From Tautonia plasticadhaerens (GTDB taxonomy: Bacteria; Planctomycetota; Planctomycetia; Isosphaerales; Isosphaeraceae): a DNA stretch of 64,000 nucleotides. The translations under genes were made by a program, and so were the position numbers. The notes under the pieces are model-generated. The model did no database searches. It was given only the letters and a program-made list of their open reading frames with translations, and was not told the origin of the DNA. Positions 46,419-54,823 of the stretch are shown here, piece by piece; position 1 is the first letter of the stretch; each line of letters opens with the position of its first letter. Location: positions 1,054,001 to 1,118,000 of the forward strand of contig NZ_CP036426.1 of the NCBI RefSeq assembly GCF_007752535.1. Direction: 5' to 3'.

Positions 46419-48194
46419 ATGACGAGGATCCTGATCGCCGTGGCGATGGTCGGGATGTCCGGCCCGATCGCCGAGGACCCGGGGCCGCCCCCGGGCGTCG
46501 GCCACTGGGTCGGGCCCCTGCGGATCGGCCCGGCGGAGTTGTCGATGGTGCTGCACGTCGAGCAGGGGGAGGACGGCGCCCTGTCGGCCACCCTCGACAG
46601 CCCGGACCAGGGGTCCTTCGGCCTGGAGGTGGCCTCGATCTCGGTGCAGGGCCGCACGCTCCGGTTCGAGATCCCGACGCTCGACGCCCGGTTCGAGGGG
46701 ACGCTCTCCGAGGACGGCACGACCCTCTCCGGCACCTTCACCCAGCGGGGCCAGGGGTTCCCGCTGACGATGACCCGGACCGCCGAGGAGGATCTGCCCC
46801 GCCCCGTCGACCCGCCGGAGGTGCTGCTCGGCATCTGGGAGGGGCCGATCGAGCTTCCCCTGGGCCAGACGCTCCGGGTCGCGCTCCGGGTCGAGCCGGA
46901 CGAGGGCCGGCCGGGGATGCGGACGATCGCCTTCGACAGCCTCGACCAGGACGTGAGGGGGATCCCGGTCACGGCGGTCGAGGTCGACGGGGAGACGGTC
47001 CGGTTCGAGGTGAAGTCGATCGGCGGGACGTTCGAGGGGACCTTCGACGAGGAGAGGTCGAGCATCTCCGGCACGTGGTCGCAGTCGATCATGACGATGC
47101 CGCTGACGCTGGAGAAGGTCGAGGAACTTTCGACCCGGGTCCGGCCCCAGCAGCCGGAGCCGCCCTTCCCGTACGGGGTGGAGGAGCTGACGTTCGAGAA
47201 TCCCGAGGCGGGGATCACCCTGGCCGGGACCCTGACCATCCCCGAGGGGGACGGGCCGTTCCCGGCCGCCGTGATGGTCAGCGGCTCGGGGCCCCAGGAC
47301 CGGGACGAGACGCTGCTGGGGCACAAGCCGTTCTGGGTCATCGCCGACCACCTGGCCCGGGAGGGGGTCGCCGTGCTCCGGTTCGACGACCGGGGCGTGG
47401 GGGGGTCGGGCGGCGACTTCGAGTCGGCCACCTCCGAGGACTTCGCCACCGACGCCCTGGCGGCCGTCCGGTTCCTGAGGGGCCGCCCGGGGGTCGACGG
47501 CGAGGCCGTCGGCATCATCGGCCACAGCGAGGGGGGGATCGTCGGCCCGATTGCCGCGACGAGGGCCCCCGGGGAGGTGGACTTCCTCGTCCTGCTGGCC
47601 GGGACGGGGGTGACCGGCAAGGAGATCGTCCTGAGGCAGGCCGACCTGATCGTCCGGGCCTCCGGCGTCCCGGAATCGGCGTCGAAGGCTCAGGTGGACG
47701 CGCTGGGGCGGATGATCGCGCTGGTCGAATCCGGCCGGGAGGGCGGGGACGAGGAGGAGGAACTCCGGGAGACCGTCGCCGGCGCCCTGGACGCCCTCGA
47801 TCCGGGGCAACGCGAGGCCCTGGAGGAGACGCAGGGGGGGCTGGCCGAGGCCGCGTCCCGGGCCGGGGACCAGTTGCGGAGCCCCTGGTTCCGCTTCTTC
47901 CTGTCGTACGACCCGGCGCCGACGCTGGGGGCGGTCGACTGCCCGGTGCTCGCCATCTTCGGGGGGAAAGACATGCAGGTCGACCCCGAGCAGAACGCCC
48001 CGAGGGTGGAGGCCGCCCTGGAGGAGGCGGGGGACGACCGGTCGTCGGTCGAGGTCCTGCCGGGCCTGAACCACCTCTTCCAGCACGCCGAGACCGGCGC
48101 CCCCCTGGAGTACGGCGGCATCGAGGAGACCTTCGCCCCCGAGGCGCTCGCCCGCATCTCGGGCTGGATTCGGGGGGTGACCGGGAGGGAGTGA
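46419..48194 (+). CDS. Secreted alpha/beta hydrolase with two N-terminal beta domains
   Basis: 591 residues with a signal peptide (about 1-20). Residues about 25-135 and 140-240 are two copies of a small beta domain (SLDQDVRGIPVTAVEVDGET, GTFEGTFDEERSSISGTWSQ). The catalytic domain follows from about 270: VMVSGSGPQDRDE, LRFDDRGVGGSGG, GHSEGG with the nucleophile Ser369, FGGKDMQVDPEQN with the acid Asp and GLNHLFQ with the His. The whole layout is that of exported planctomycete/bacteroidete acyl or dipeptidyl hydrolases. GGAGG is immediately before the ATG. Divergent from the PdeM-like gene. Confidence 0.88.
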   Translation: MTRILIAVAMVGMSGPIAEDPGPPPGVGHWVGPLRIGPAELSMVLHVEQGEDGALSATLDSPDQGSFGLEVASISVQGRTLRFEIPTLDARFEGTLSEDGTTLSGTFTQRGQGFPLTMTRTAEEDLPRPVDPPEVLLGIWEGPIELPLGQTLRVALRVEPDEGRPGMRTIAFDSLDQDVRGIPVTAVEVDGETVRFEVKSIGGTFEGTFDEERSSISGTWSQSIMTMPLTLEKVEELSTRVRPQQPEPPFPYGVEELTFENPEAGITLAGTLTIPEGDGPFPAAVMVSGSGPQDRDETLLGHKPFWVIADHLAREGVAVLRFDDRGVGGSGGDFESATSEDFATDALAAVRFLRGRPGVDGEAVGIIGHSEGGIVGPIAATRAPGEVDFLVLLAGTGVTGKEIVLRQADLIVRASGVPESASKAQVDALGRMIALVESGREGGDEEEELRETVAGALDALDPGQREALEETQGGLAEAASRAGDQLRSPWFRFFLSYDPAPTLGAVDCPVLAIFGGKDMQVDPEQNAPRVEAALEEAGDDRSSVEVLPGLNHLFQHAETGAPLEYGGIEETFAPEALARISGWIRGVTGRE

Positions 48195-48334
48195 TCCGGG
48201 ATCGCGTCGAACCCGGGCCATCCCCGACCACGCCGAAGGCCGGTGATCGAGGCGATCCGGCAGGGACCCCGTCCCCGGGGGTCGAGGAAGACGACCCGGG
48301 CCCGGACGACCGGGCGGCTTCGGGCTGCCCGGAG

Positions 48335-48526
48335 TCAGTCGCCGGCGGGGGTGATCGCCTCGGCGATGGCATTGAGGTTGCCCTGCCAGAAGGCATTGCT
48401 GGCGCCGCCGAGGGCGCCGATGCCGGCGATCGTGACGAGGATCAGCATGGCGAGCATGACGCCGTACTCGACCGCCGTCGCCCCCGACTCGTCCGCCGCG
48501 ATCCTGCGCATCCAGGGGGGGATCAT
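48335..48526 (-). CDS. Flp/Fap-type (type IVb) pilin
   Basis: 63 residues with the Flp prepilin signature: a basic start (MIPPWMRRIAADE), cleavage before the SGATAVEYGVML segment, then a single hydrophobic helix (LAMLILVTIAGIGALGG) and a short C-terminal tail. Such pilins build Tad-type adhesive pili. The ATG at 48526 gives a good length; the frame continues upstream into Arg/Pro-rich sequence that is unlikely to be coding. No tad assembly genes are in the window, so this is an isolated pilin gene. Confidence 0.85.
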   Translation of the reverse strand: MIPPWMRRIAADESGATAVEYGVMLAMLILVTIAGIGALGGASNAFWQGNLNAIAEAITPAGD

Positions 48527-48674
48527 CGGCAGGGCCCTTTCGCGAGGGGAGGGGGAGGGAGCGGGTCGACCCGGACCCACGGGCCGATCGACTCGCGGGG
48601 TCCTCCGCGGAGAACCCTAGGTCGGGAATCGGGGTGCGCCAATCCGACCGGATCCGGTCCCTCCGGGGGGGCGA

Positions 48675-49679
48675 TCAGGGGCCGTCCCCCAGCCAGCGAT
48701 CGGCGAGGGCGCGGAACATGGGGTCGAGGTCGACGTTGCCCCCGGTGAGGATGACGCCGACGCGACGGCCCTCGACCCCCGGGACCCTCCCGACCAGCAG
48801 GGCGGCGACCGGGACGGCGCAGGAAGGCTCGACGATCAGGTTCATCCGCTCCCAGACGAACCGCATCGCCTCCAGGATCTCCGGCTCCTCGGCGGTGACG
48901 ATCCGCTCCAGGTGCCGGGAGAGCACGGCGAAGGTCCGGGGGCCGAGGGAAGTCCGGAGGCCGTCGGCCACGGTCTTCGGGTCGTCGGAGGGGAGGATCG
49001 AGCCGACCTGCAGCGACCGCCGGGCGTCGTCGGCCCGGCCCGGCTCGGCCCCGACGAGCCGGGCCTCGGGCATCGCCCCCGAGGCGGCCAGGCAGGTGCC
49101 GGCCATCAGGCCGCCGCCGCCGACGGGGGCCATGATCGCGTCGAGCGGCCCGGCCTGCTCGATCAGCTCCAGCGCCGCGGTGCCAGCCCCTGCGATCACC
49201 CTCCAGTCATTGAAGGGGTGGACGAGGACGTAGCCGTGCTCCTCGACCAGGCGGTCGACGGTGCGCTCCCGGTCCTCGACCGTCGGCTCGCAGGGGACGA
49301 CCCGGGCGCCGTAGCCCTCGGTGGCGGCCCGCTTCACCGCCGGGGCGGTGCGGGGCATGACGACGCAGGCCGGGACGCCGGCGAGCCGCCCGGCCAGCGC
49401 GAGCGCCTGGGCGTGGTTGCCCGAGGAGTGGGTGACGACCCCCCGCCGCCGCTCCTCCTCGGAGAGCTGGAGCACGGCGTTCATCGCCCCCCGGAACTTG
49501 AAGGCGCCGACGCGCTGGAGGTTCTCGCACTTGAGGAAGACCGACGCCCCGGCCCGCCGGTCGATCGCCGAGCAGGTCATGACCGGGGTGCGGTGCGCCC
49601 AGGGTTCGAGCCGCCGGGCCGCCTCCCGGACGTCCTCGATGCCGATGGGGATCTCAGGCGGGTGATCGCTCACGTCCAC
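48675..49679 (-). CDS. Serine/threonine dehydratase or serine racemase family enzyme
   Basis: 334 residues of the fold-type II PLP family. The PLP lysine is in GAFKFRGAMNA (about 59-69); other marks are HSSGNHAQALALAG and the phosphate-binding VGGGGLMAGT loop, plus the C-terminal LTGGNVDLD with the Ser/Gly-type cofactor contact. No ACT domain is present, unlike biosynthetic IlvA, so it is a catabolic-type dehydratase (Thr to 2-oxobutyrate, Ser to pyruvate) or a racemase. GTG starts at 49679 or 49673 are both possible. Confidence 0.9.
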   Translation of the reverse strand: MDVSDHPPEIPIGIEDVREAARRLEPWAHRTPVMTCSAIDRRAGASVFLKCENLQRVGAFKFRGAMNAVLQLSEEERRRGVVTHSSGNHAQALALAGRLAGVPACVVMPRTAPAVKRAATEGYGARVVPCEPTVEDRERTVDRLVEEHGYVLVHPFNDWRVIAGAGTAALELIEQAGPLDAIMAPVGGGGLMAGTCLAASGAMPEARLVGAEPGRADDARRSLQVGSILPSDDPKTVADGLRTSLGPRTFAVLSRHLERIVTAEEPEILEAMRFVWERMNLIVEPSCAVPVAALLVGRVPGVEGRRVGVILTGGNVDLDPMFRALADRWLGDGP

Positions 49680-50127
49680 GTCTCCGATGCGAGGGCCGGG
49701 AGGCCGACCGGTCCCAGGCCGCCGGCCTCGGGAGCACCCCGGGGCAGTTGGTTCGATCGGGTCGGCCGTCTCGGCTCAATTGTAAGGGAGTTAGGGAGGG
49801 GCCCGGAACCGACGTCGATCGTCCGGGTCGGGACGGCCGGCGTCGGGCTGGCGCCGGTCCGCCTTCGACGACGGGGCCGGGCCGGCAGACGGGTCGGGTC
49901 GCTGGGGCCGGGAGGCGGGGGGCCGGCGAGGCCCCTCGGGCCGTCTCAGGGCCGTTCCCGACCGCCGGGCGGGCCCCGCGGGGCCCGCCCGGCGGCACTG
50001 CCCGCTAGGCACGGGAGACGCCGAGTTGCTATAAGTCCTCCGCGATGACGCATTGATACGGCCGGGAAGCCCCGGACGGCGACCCGGCCGATCGACCCAT
50101 TCCAATAGCTGGTGGAGGAGTACACCG
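49680..50127. other. Divergent intergenic region with perfect 34-bp palindrome
   Basis: 448 bases without a gene. They contain the palindrome described at 49962-49995 and, after it, a TATAAG hexamer (50030-50035) as a possible -10 box for the PEP-CTERM gene. Confidence 0.4.
49962..49995. repeat. Perfect 34-bp palindrome (17-bp arms, no loop)
   Basis: Bases 49962-49978 are the exact complement of 49979-49995, ending in CCGCCGGGCG and its mirror. It lies between two divergent genes, where a terminator would not be expected, so it is a regulatory or repeat-element candidate. Confidence 0.85.
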
Positions 50128-51117
50128 ATGAGTTTGAATCGCATTTGGGGCGCGGTGCGGCCGGTCGCGACCGCGATGATCGCGCTCGGGCTCGTGGCCG
50201 CGGAAGCCGGGGCCGGGACGACGATCTACGCCTTCGGCGACAGCCTGATGGACACCGGCAACGTCCTGGAGCGCTCGGGGGGGACGGTCCCGACGCCGCC
50301 CTACGCCGGCGGCCGGTTCACCAACGGCCCGGTCTTCGTCGAGGTGCTCGCCGATCAGCTCGGCCTGGCCAGGCCGACCCCCTCGCTGCTGGGGGGGACG
50401 AACTACGCCTACGGAGGCGCCCGCACGGGGGACGGGGCGGGTCCCGTCTTCTTCCGGGGAGAACTGGTGCCGGTCTTGGCCGACAATGTCGGGATGCAGG
50501 TCGACACCTTCATCCTGGGGGGTGGCTCGCTCGACGCGGATGACCTGGTGGTCATCAACGGCGGGGGCAACGACATCCTCAGCGTGTTGCTGGGGGTGAC
50601 GCCCGACCCGGTGGGCTGGGCCGGCGAGCTCGTCTCGTCGATCGCGGAGCTGGCCGGCGTCGGCGGCAGCCGCTTCGTGGTCGCCAACCTGCCTCCCCTC
50701 GGCCTGACGCCGCTGCTGCGATCGCTGGGCGGGGACCTTCCCGGGACGTTCAACCTGCTCTCGAGCGTGTTCAACCAGGCGCTCGACGCCGGGCTCGACG
50801 CCCTGGAGGCGAGCCTCGGCCTGGAGATCTTCCGGCTCGACGTGGAGGGGATCACCGCGGCGAGCGTCGCCGACCCCGGCCGCTTCGGGCTCTCGAACGC
50901 GACGGATGCGGCCTTCCCGATCGGCGGCGACGTGGTCGCGAACCCGGACGAGTACCTGTTCTGGGACGACGTCCATCCCACGGCGGCCGGGCACCGGCTA
51001 GTGGGGGTCGCCGCGGCGCAGCTGGTGATCCCCGAGCCGTCGAGCCTGGCCCTCTCGGCCCTCGGCGCCGCCTCCGGCCTGCTGGCCGTCGCCGCCCGAC
51101 GACGCCGGGCGGCCTGA
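50128..51117 (+). CDS. PEP-CTERM-anchored SGNH/GDSL hydrolase
   Basis: 329 residues. Signal peptide about 1-28. SGNH blocks: FGDSLMDTGN (GDSL, nucleophile Ser), the YAYGGARTG Gly region, INGGGNDIL (GND, Asn) and DDVHPTAAGH (the DxxH catalytic pair). The C-terminal tail VIPEPSSLALSALGAASGLL, followed by a basic end, is a PEP-CTERM signal recognised by an exosortase, so the enzyme is sorted to the envelope. GGTGGAGGAG lies a few bases before the ATG at 50128. An exosortase gene must exist elsewhere in the genome. Likely a lipase/esterase. Confidence 0.92.
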   Translation: MSLNRIWGAVRPVATAMIALGLVAAEAGAGTTIYAFGDSLMDTGNVLERSGGTVPTPPYAGGRFTNGPVFVEVLADQLGLARPTPSLLGGTNYAYGGARTGDGAGPVFFRGELVPVLADNVGMQVDTFILGGGSLDADDLVVINGGGNDILSVLLGVTPDPVGWAGELVSSIAELAGVGGSRFVVANLPPLGLTPLLRSLGGDLPGTFNLLSSVFNQALDAGLDALEASLGLEIFRLDVEGITAASVADPGRFGLSNATDAAFPIGGDVVANPDEYLFWDDVHPTAAGHRLVGVAAAQLVIPEPSSLALSALGAASGLLAVAARRRRAA

Positions 51118-51264
51118 TCCCCCCGGCCGGCGGCGGGGCGACCCCCCCCGAGTCCCCGGGGAGGGCCGCCCCCGGGGCTCTCACGATTCGGAGGCGTTCG
51201 GGGAGTCCCTCCCGACGAGGACGGGCCGATTCCGAGTCCCTCGGGAGGGTCGGCATCGGGAATT

Positions 51265-51319
51265 GGGGGGCGGAGGCCCCTCCGACACGGCTTCCCGTGG
51301 GGAGGAGGCTCCGCCCCCC
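51265..51319. terminator. Stem-loop between convergent genes
   Basis: GGGGGGCGGAG (51265-51275) pairs with CTCCGCCCCCC (51309-51319), with further partial pairing inside. It lies between the PEP-CTERM gene and the convergent kinase gene and may work in both directions. No T-run is present. Confidence 0.45.
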
Positions 51320-51390
51320 GACCCCTCCGGATTGCGTGCGGGTGCCGTCGGAGCGGACGGCAGCCCGCGAGGGTTGGGGTTACCCGGTCG

Positions 51391-54300
51391 TCACTCGATT
51401 TCGAGCAGGCGACGGAACTCGGCGAGCGTGCGGAGGGGCTCCAGGTCCGGGTCGGATCGGGCGAAGGCGGGGGGGAACCCGGCGTCGAGGGCGCGTCGGA
51501 GCAGCGAGAGGGCGTCTTCGAGCAGGCCGGGCTCGTCGGCCGACCGGGAGAGGACGCAGAGGGCGGCGGAGGCGTTGTAGAGGCGCTGGGGTGTGGGGGA
51601 GTGCCTCAGGACGTCGACGTCGGCCCGGCAGGACCGGAGGCCGAGCCGGGCGCGGACCAGGGCCCGGAGCTGCACGGCGTCGATCAGGCCCGGCTCGGCG
51701 TCGAGGGCCTCGTCGAGGTGGCCGAGCGCGGCCTCGGGGTCGTCGGCCCGGAGGGCGTGGGCCATGCCCAGGTGGGCCCGGGCCATCCGGGGGGAGGTCG
51801 ACAGGGCCCTCCCGAAGTCGAGCCGGGCGGAGTCGGGGTCGTCGGCCAGCCGGACGAAGCCCCGGGCGACGAGGATGGTGGGGTCGTCGGGGCGGTCCTC
51901 CAGGGCGACGGCGAAGCGGCGCTCGGCCTCGTCCCGGCGGCCGGAACGGGCCAGGGCCTCCCCCCAGGCGGCGAGCAGGGCGGGATCCCGACGGCCGTTG
52001 CGGTTGACGGCGTATTCGAGGTCGGCGGCGGCGCGTCGGGGCTCGTCCAGCTCCAGGCTGGCCAGGGCCCGGTTGATCCGGGCGGTGACGAGGTCGGGAT
52101 CCAGGGCCACGGCCCGGTCGTAGGCGCGTCGGGCCTCGGCCACCCGGCCGTCGAGGGCGAGGGCCAGGCCCCGGTTGGCGTGGGCCCAGGCCGAGTCGGG
52201 GTCGAGCAGGGTGCAGGCGGCGAAGTCGGAAGATGCGGCGGCGTACCGGCCCTGGTCGAAGTGGCAGAGGCCCAGCGCGAACCAGGACCAGAAGCGCCTC
52301 GGGTCCAGGCCGATCGCGGTGTCCAACTGCGGCTCGGCGCGGTCGGGGCGGCCGGCGGCGAGGGCGGCGGTGCCCCGGAGGTAATAGTCCCGGGCGGTCT
52401 CCGGGGGCAGCTCGGCGGCCCGCTCGCGGTCCCGGGCCGCCCGGTCGGCCAGGCCGAGGGCGGCGGCGTAGGAGGCACGCTCGGCATAGAGGGTGGAGGG
52501 GGGGCGGGGGTCGATCCGTTCGGCCAGGCCGAGTCGTTCGACCGCCCGGGCCAGGGCCCGCGCGTATCGCCCTTCGGGCCCGTCCCGGGCGGAGAGCACG
52601 GAGGCCCGGGCCTCCAGCATGAGCAGCTCGGCGAGCTGCTCGGCCAGGAGCAGGCGGTCGGTGGGGTCGAGGTGCCGGGCGATCGGCCCCTCGGCCCAGC
52701 GGTCGCCGAGGCGGTCCATCTGGAAGCGGTCGAGGGTCTCCCGGGCCCGGGAGAGGCCGTGCAGGAGCTGATTCTCGGCGTCGTGGTCGAGGTCCGAGGC
52801 GGTGTTGAGCAGGAGCTGGCATTGGGTGAAGTCGGCCTCGAAGTCCCGGAGGGCCAGGCGGGCGGCATCGGCCTGCCAGCGGCCCCGGACGCCCGCCAGC
52901 ACCCCGGCGATGGCGACCAGCAGGACGAGGGCGACCAGGGCGACGGAGGTCGAGCTGCGGAGCTGGGGGTTGCGGCGGAGGAATTTCGCCGCCTGCTCAC
53001 GGAGGCTCGGCTCGGGGGCGTACTTGAGCGGGAGGTCCTCCAGGAAGCGGCGGAGGTCCTCGGCGAAGTCGCCGGCCGCCTGGTAGCGCCGCCAGGGCTC
53101 CGGGTCGAGGCACTTGCGGAGGATCGCCTCCAGGCTCCAGGGGATCTCGGGGTTGGTCAGCCGGGCCGACGGGGGACCGGCCCGGCGCTCGGCGATCATG
53201 TCGTCGAGGACGTGGGCCATCGGCGGGCCGTCGGGTGGGTCCCGGAACGGGTGGTGCCCGGCGACCATCTCGAAGAGGATCAGGCCGAGCGAATAGAGGT
53301 CGGAGCGCTCGTCGACGGCGTGGGAGGGGGTGGTCCCCCTCGGGTGGAAGGCGTCGAGGTGCTCCGGGGCCATGTACGGCAGGGTGCCGCCGACCCGGGC
53401 CCGGCTGCCGGCCTCGCCGGGCTCGGAGACCACCGAGAGGTTGAAGTCCAGGATCATCGGCATGCCGTCGGCCGTGATCAGGATGTTCGACGGCTTGAGA
53501 TCCCGGTGCAGCAGCCCCCGGGAGTGGGCGTGCTCCAGCCCCTCGGCCAGCCGGGCGGCGATCCAGGCCGAGGCCTGGATGGAGCTGGCCCGCTTGAGGA
53601 AGACCCGGGCGGGCTGGGCGTGCTCGGCGTCGGGGTCGTCGGGGCCGTGCTCCTCGACGCCGATGCCCCAGTCGGCCAGCCGCGCCCAGTAGCGTGCCAG
53701 GACCGATCGGACCTTCGAGGGGGAGGCCCCGCCGGCGCCGTCCCGGCCGGGGTCGTCGGCCTCGGCCGAGGACCTCGGGCCCTCCCGACGCTCGGCGCGG
53801 ACGGTCCCCGAGGGGTTGCCGGGGAGGGAGGGCGGGGGGCCCCCGACCTGGTCCAGCGCATGGACGAGGCTCCCCCCGGTGGCGACCGAGGCGGCCCGGG
53901 CCTCGGCCCCGGCGGCCTCCAGCACCTGGGCGAGGTTGGCGCCGCCGAGGTACGGCATGCAGATCAGGTGCAGGCCGGTGCTCGGGTCCTCGTGGACCGA
54001 GTGGATCGGCACGATGTGGGCGTGCTGGAGCCGGGCGAGCAGCTGCGACTCGTCGGCGACCGGCTGCGAGGAGGCCTTCAGCGCGACCATCCGGCTGGCC
54101 AGGGCGAGCTGCTCGGCCAGGTAGACGCGGGCGAAGGCGCCCCGGCCCAGCTCCCGGAGGATCCGGAAGTCGTCGAGCCGCTCGCCGGGCCCGGGGAATC
54201 TCGGGCCGGACTTCGGGGGCGCCCGCCGGGCGATCGGGCCGACGTGGGGCCCGGGGGGCTCGCTCTCGAAGAGGTTGAGCGAGAAGTCCAGGGCGTCGGA

Positions 54301-54477
54301 CGGGTCGATCGGCGTCGGCCCCGGGCCGGCCGGGACCGGGGACTCCCGGGTCGGGGGGGCGGGCCCGGGGCCCGGGTCCGGGGGCTTCGAGGCGCCGGGC
54401 TCGAGCCTCAGGTCCCAGAACCGGGCGAGGTCGAGGTCCGAACGGTCGTCTCGGGAGCCCGGCGTCCGATCGGTCAT
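51391..54477 (-). CDS. Ser/Thr protein kinase with TPR-rich C-terminal part
   Basis: 1028 residues. A Pro-rich, disordered N part (about 1-100) precedes a Hanks-type kinase: RELGRGAFARVYLAEQ (P loop, 108-123), VALKAS with Lys134, HRDLKPSN near 320 and DFN in place of DFG near 338, then GTLPYMAPEHL. An about 100-residue acidic insert separates the lobes. After the kinase, one TM helix (SVALVALVLLVAIAGVLAG, near 500) leads to an about 500-residue TPR-like helical tail (YYLRGTAALAAGRPDRAEPQ, then AHANRGLALALDGRVAEARR). The layout is typical of planctomycete receptor kinases: cytosolic kinase and periplasmic TPR sensor. The ATG at 54477 starts the conserved part. A perfect 27-bp palindrome lies 26 bases upstream. 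Confidence 0.93.
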   Translation of the reverse strand: MTDRTPGSRDDRSDLDLARFWDLRLEPGASKPPDPGPGPAPPTRESPVPAGPGPTPIDPSDALDFSLNLFESEPPGPHVGPIARRAPPKSGPRFPGPGERLDDFRILRELGRGAFARVYLAEQLALASRMVALKASSQPVADESQLLARLQHAHIVPIHSVHEDPSTGLHLICMPYLGGANLAQVLEAAGAEARAASVATGGSLVHALDQVGGPPPSLPGNPSGTVRAERREGPRSSAEADDPGRDGAGGASPSKVRSVLARYWARLADWGIGVEEHGPDDPDAEHAQPARVFLKRASSIQASAWIAARLAEGLEHAHSRGLLHRDLKPSNILITADGMPMILDFNLSVVSEPGEAGSRARVGGTLPYMAPEHLDAFHPRGTTPSHAVDERSDLYSLGLILFEMVAGHHPFRDPPDGPPMAHVLDDMIAERRAGPPSARLTNPEIPWSLEAILRKCLDPEPWRRYQAAGDFAEDLRRFLEDLPLKYAPEPSLREQAAKFLRRNPQLRSSTSVALVALVLLVAIAGVLAGVRGRWQADAARLALRDFEADFTQCQLLLNTASDLDHDAENQLLHGLSRARETLDRFQMDRLGDRWAEGPIARHLDPTDRLLLAEQLAELLMLEARASVLSARDGPEGRYARALARAVERLGLAERIDPRPPSTLYAERASYAAALGLADRAARDRERAAELPPETARDYYLRGTAALAAGRPDRAEPQLDTAIGLDPRRFWSWFALGLCHFDQGRYAAASSDFAACTLLDPDSAWAHANRGLALALDGRVAEARRAYDRAVALDPDLVTARINRALASLELDEPRRAAADLEYAVNRNGRRDPALLAAWGEALARSGRRDEAERRFAVALEDRPDDPTILVARGFVRLADDPDSARLDFGRALSTSPRMARAHLGMAHALRADDPEAALGHLDEALDAEPGLIDAVQLRALVRARLGLRSCRADVDVLRHSPTPQRLYNASAALCVLSRSADEPGLLEDALSLLRRALDAGFPPAFARSDPDLEPLRTLAEFRRLLEIE

Positions 54478-54502
54478 CGCCTCGCCTCGCCCTGCCTCAC
54501 CA

Positions 54503-54529
54503 CGAATCGGTTCGAATCGAACCGATTCG
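54503..54529. promoter_or_regulatory. Perfect 27-bp palindrome in the kinase gene leader
   Basis: CGAATCGGTTCGA (54503-54515) and its complement 54517-54529 flank one central base, with nested TTCGAATCGAA. It is 26 bases upstream of the kinase ATG: either an operator for a dimeric regulator or an mRNA hairpin that would cover the ribosome site. Confidence 0.6.
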
Positions 54530-54678
54530 ACGCGGTCGGCCGGGCCCGGCCCGGCCCGGACCTCCCCCTCTTCGGCGGCCCCGGGGTCGCCTCCTGCGGG
54601 GAGCATAGGGCGCGAATGCCCTGGGGAGGCCGCGAGATCGCGGTAAGGCGGCGGTGGTGCCGGTTATAGCATCCTGGG

Positions 54679-54697
54679 GTCGGTTAAAATAACCGAC
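54679..54697. promoter_or_regulatory. AT-centred palindrome in the divergent kinase/HD-GYP region
   Basis: GTCGGTTA (54679-54686) pairs with TAACCGAC (54690-54697) around AAA. It is an unusually AT-rich spot in the 54478-54823 region, which otherwise holds no gene. It may be an operator of the HD-GYP gene. Confidence 0.45.
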
Positions 54698-54823
54698 TCG
54701 ACGCCGGATTCCGGTTGCCCCGTCCGTCGGGGCGCTCTAGCGTTCGCTTGGGCCGCCCCGATCGGTCGGGGGAGCGCCCCGGGTGGTCGGGCCCGGCCCG
54801 AGCACGGACAACCGGGAGGATCC

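Noticed and set aside
54503-54529. tRNA T-arm-like GGTTCGAATC
   Set aside because: The word is part of a symmetrical palindrome. No acceptor stem, anticodon arm or D-arm can be formed around it.
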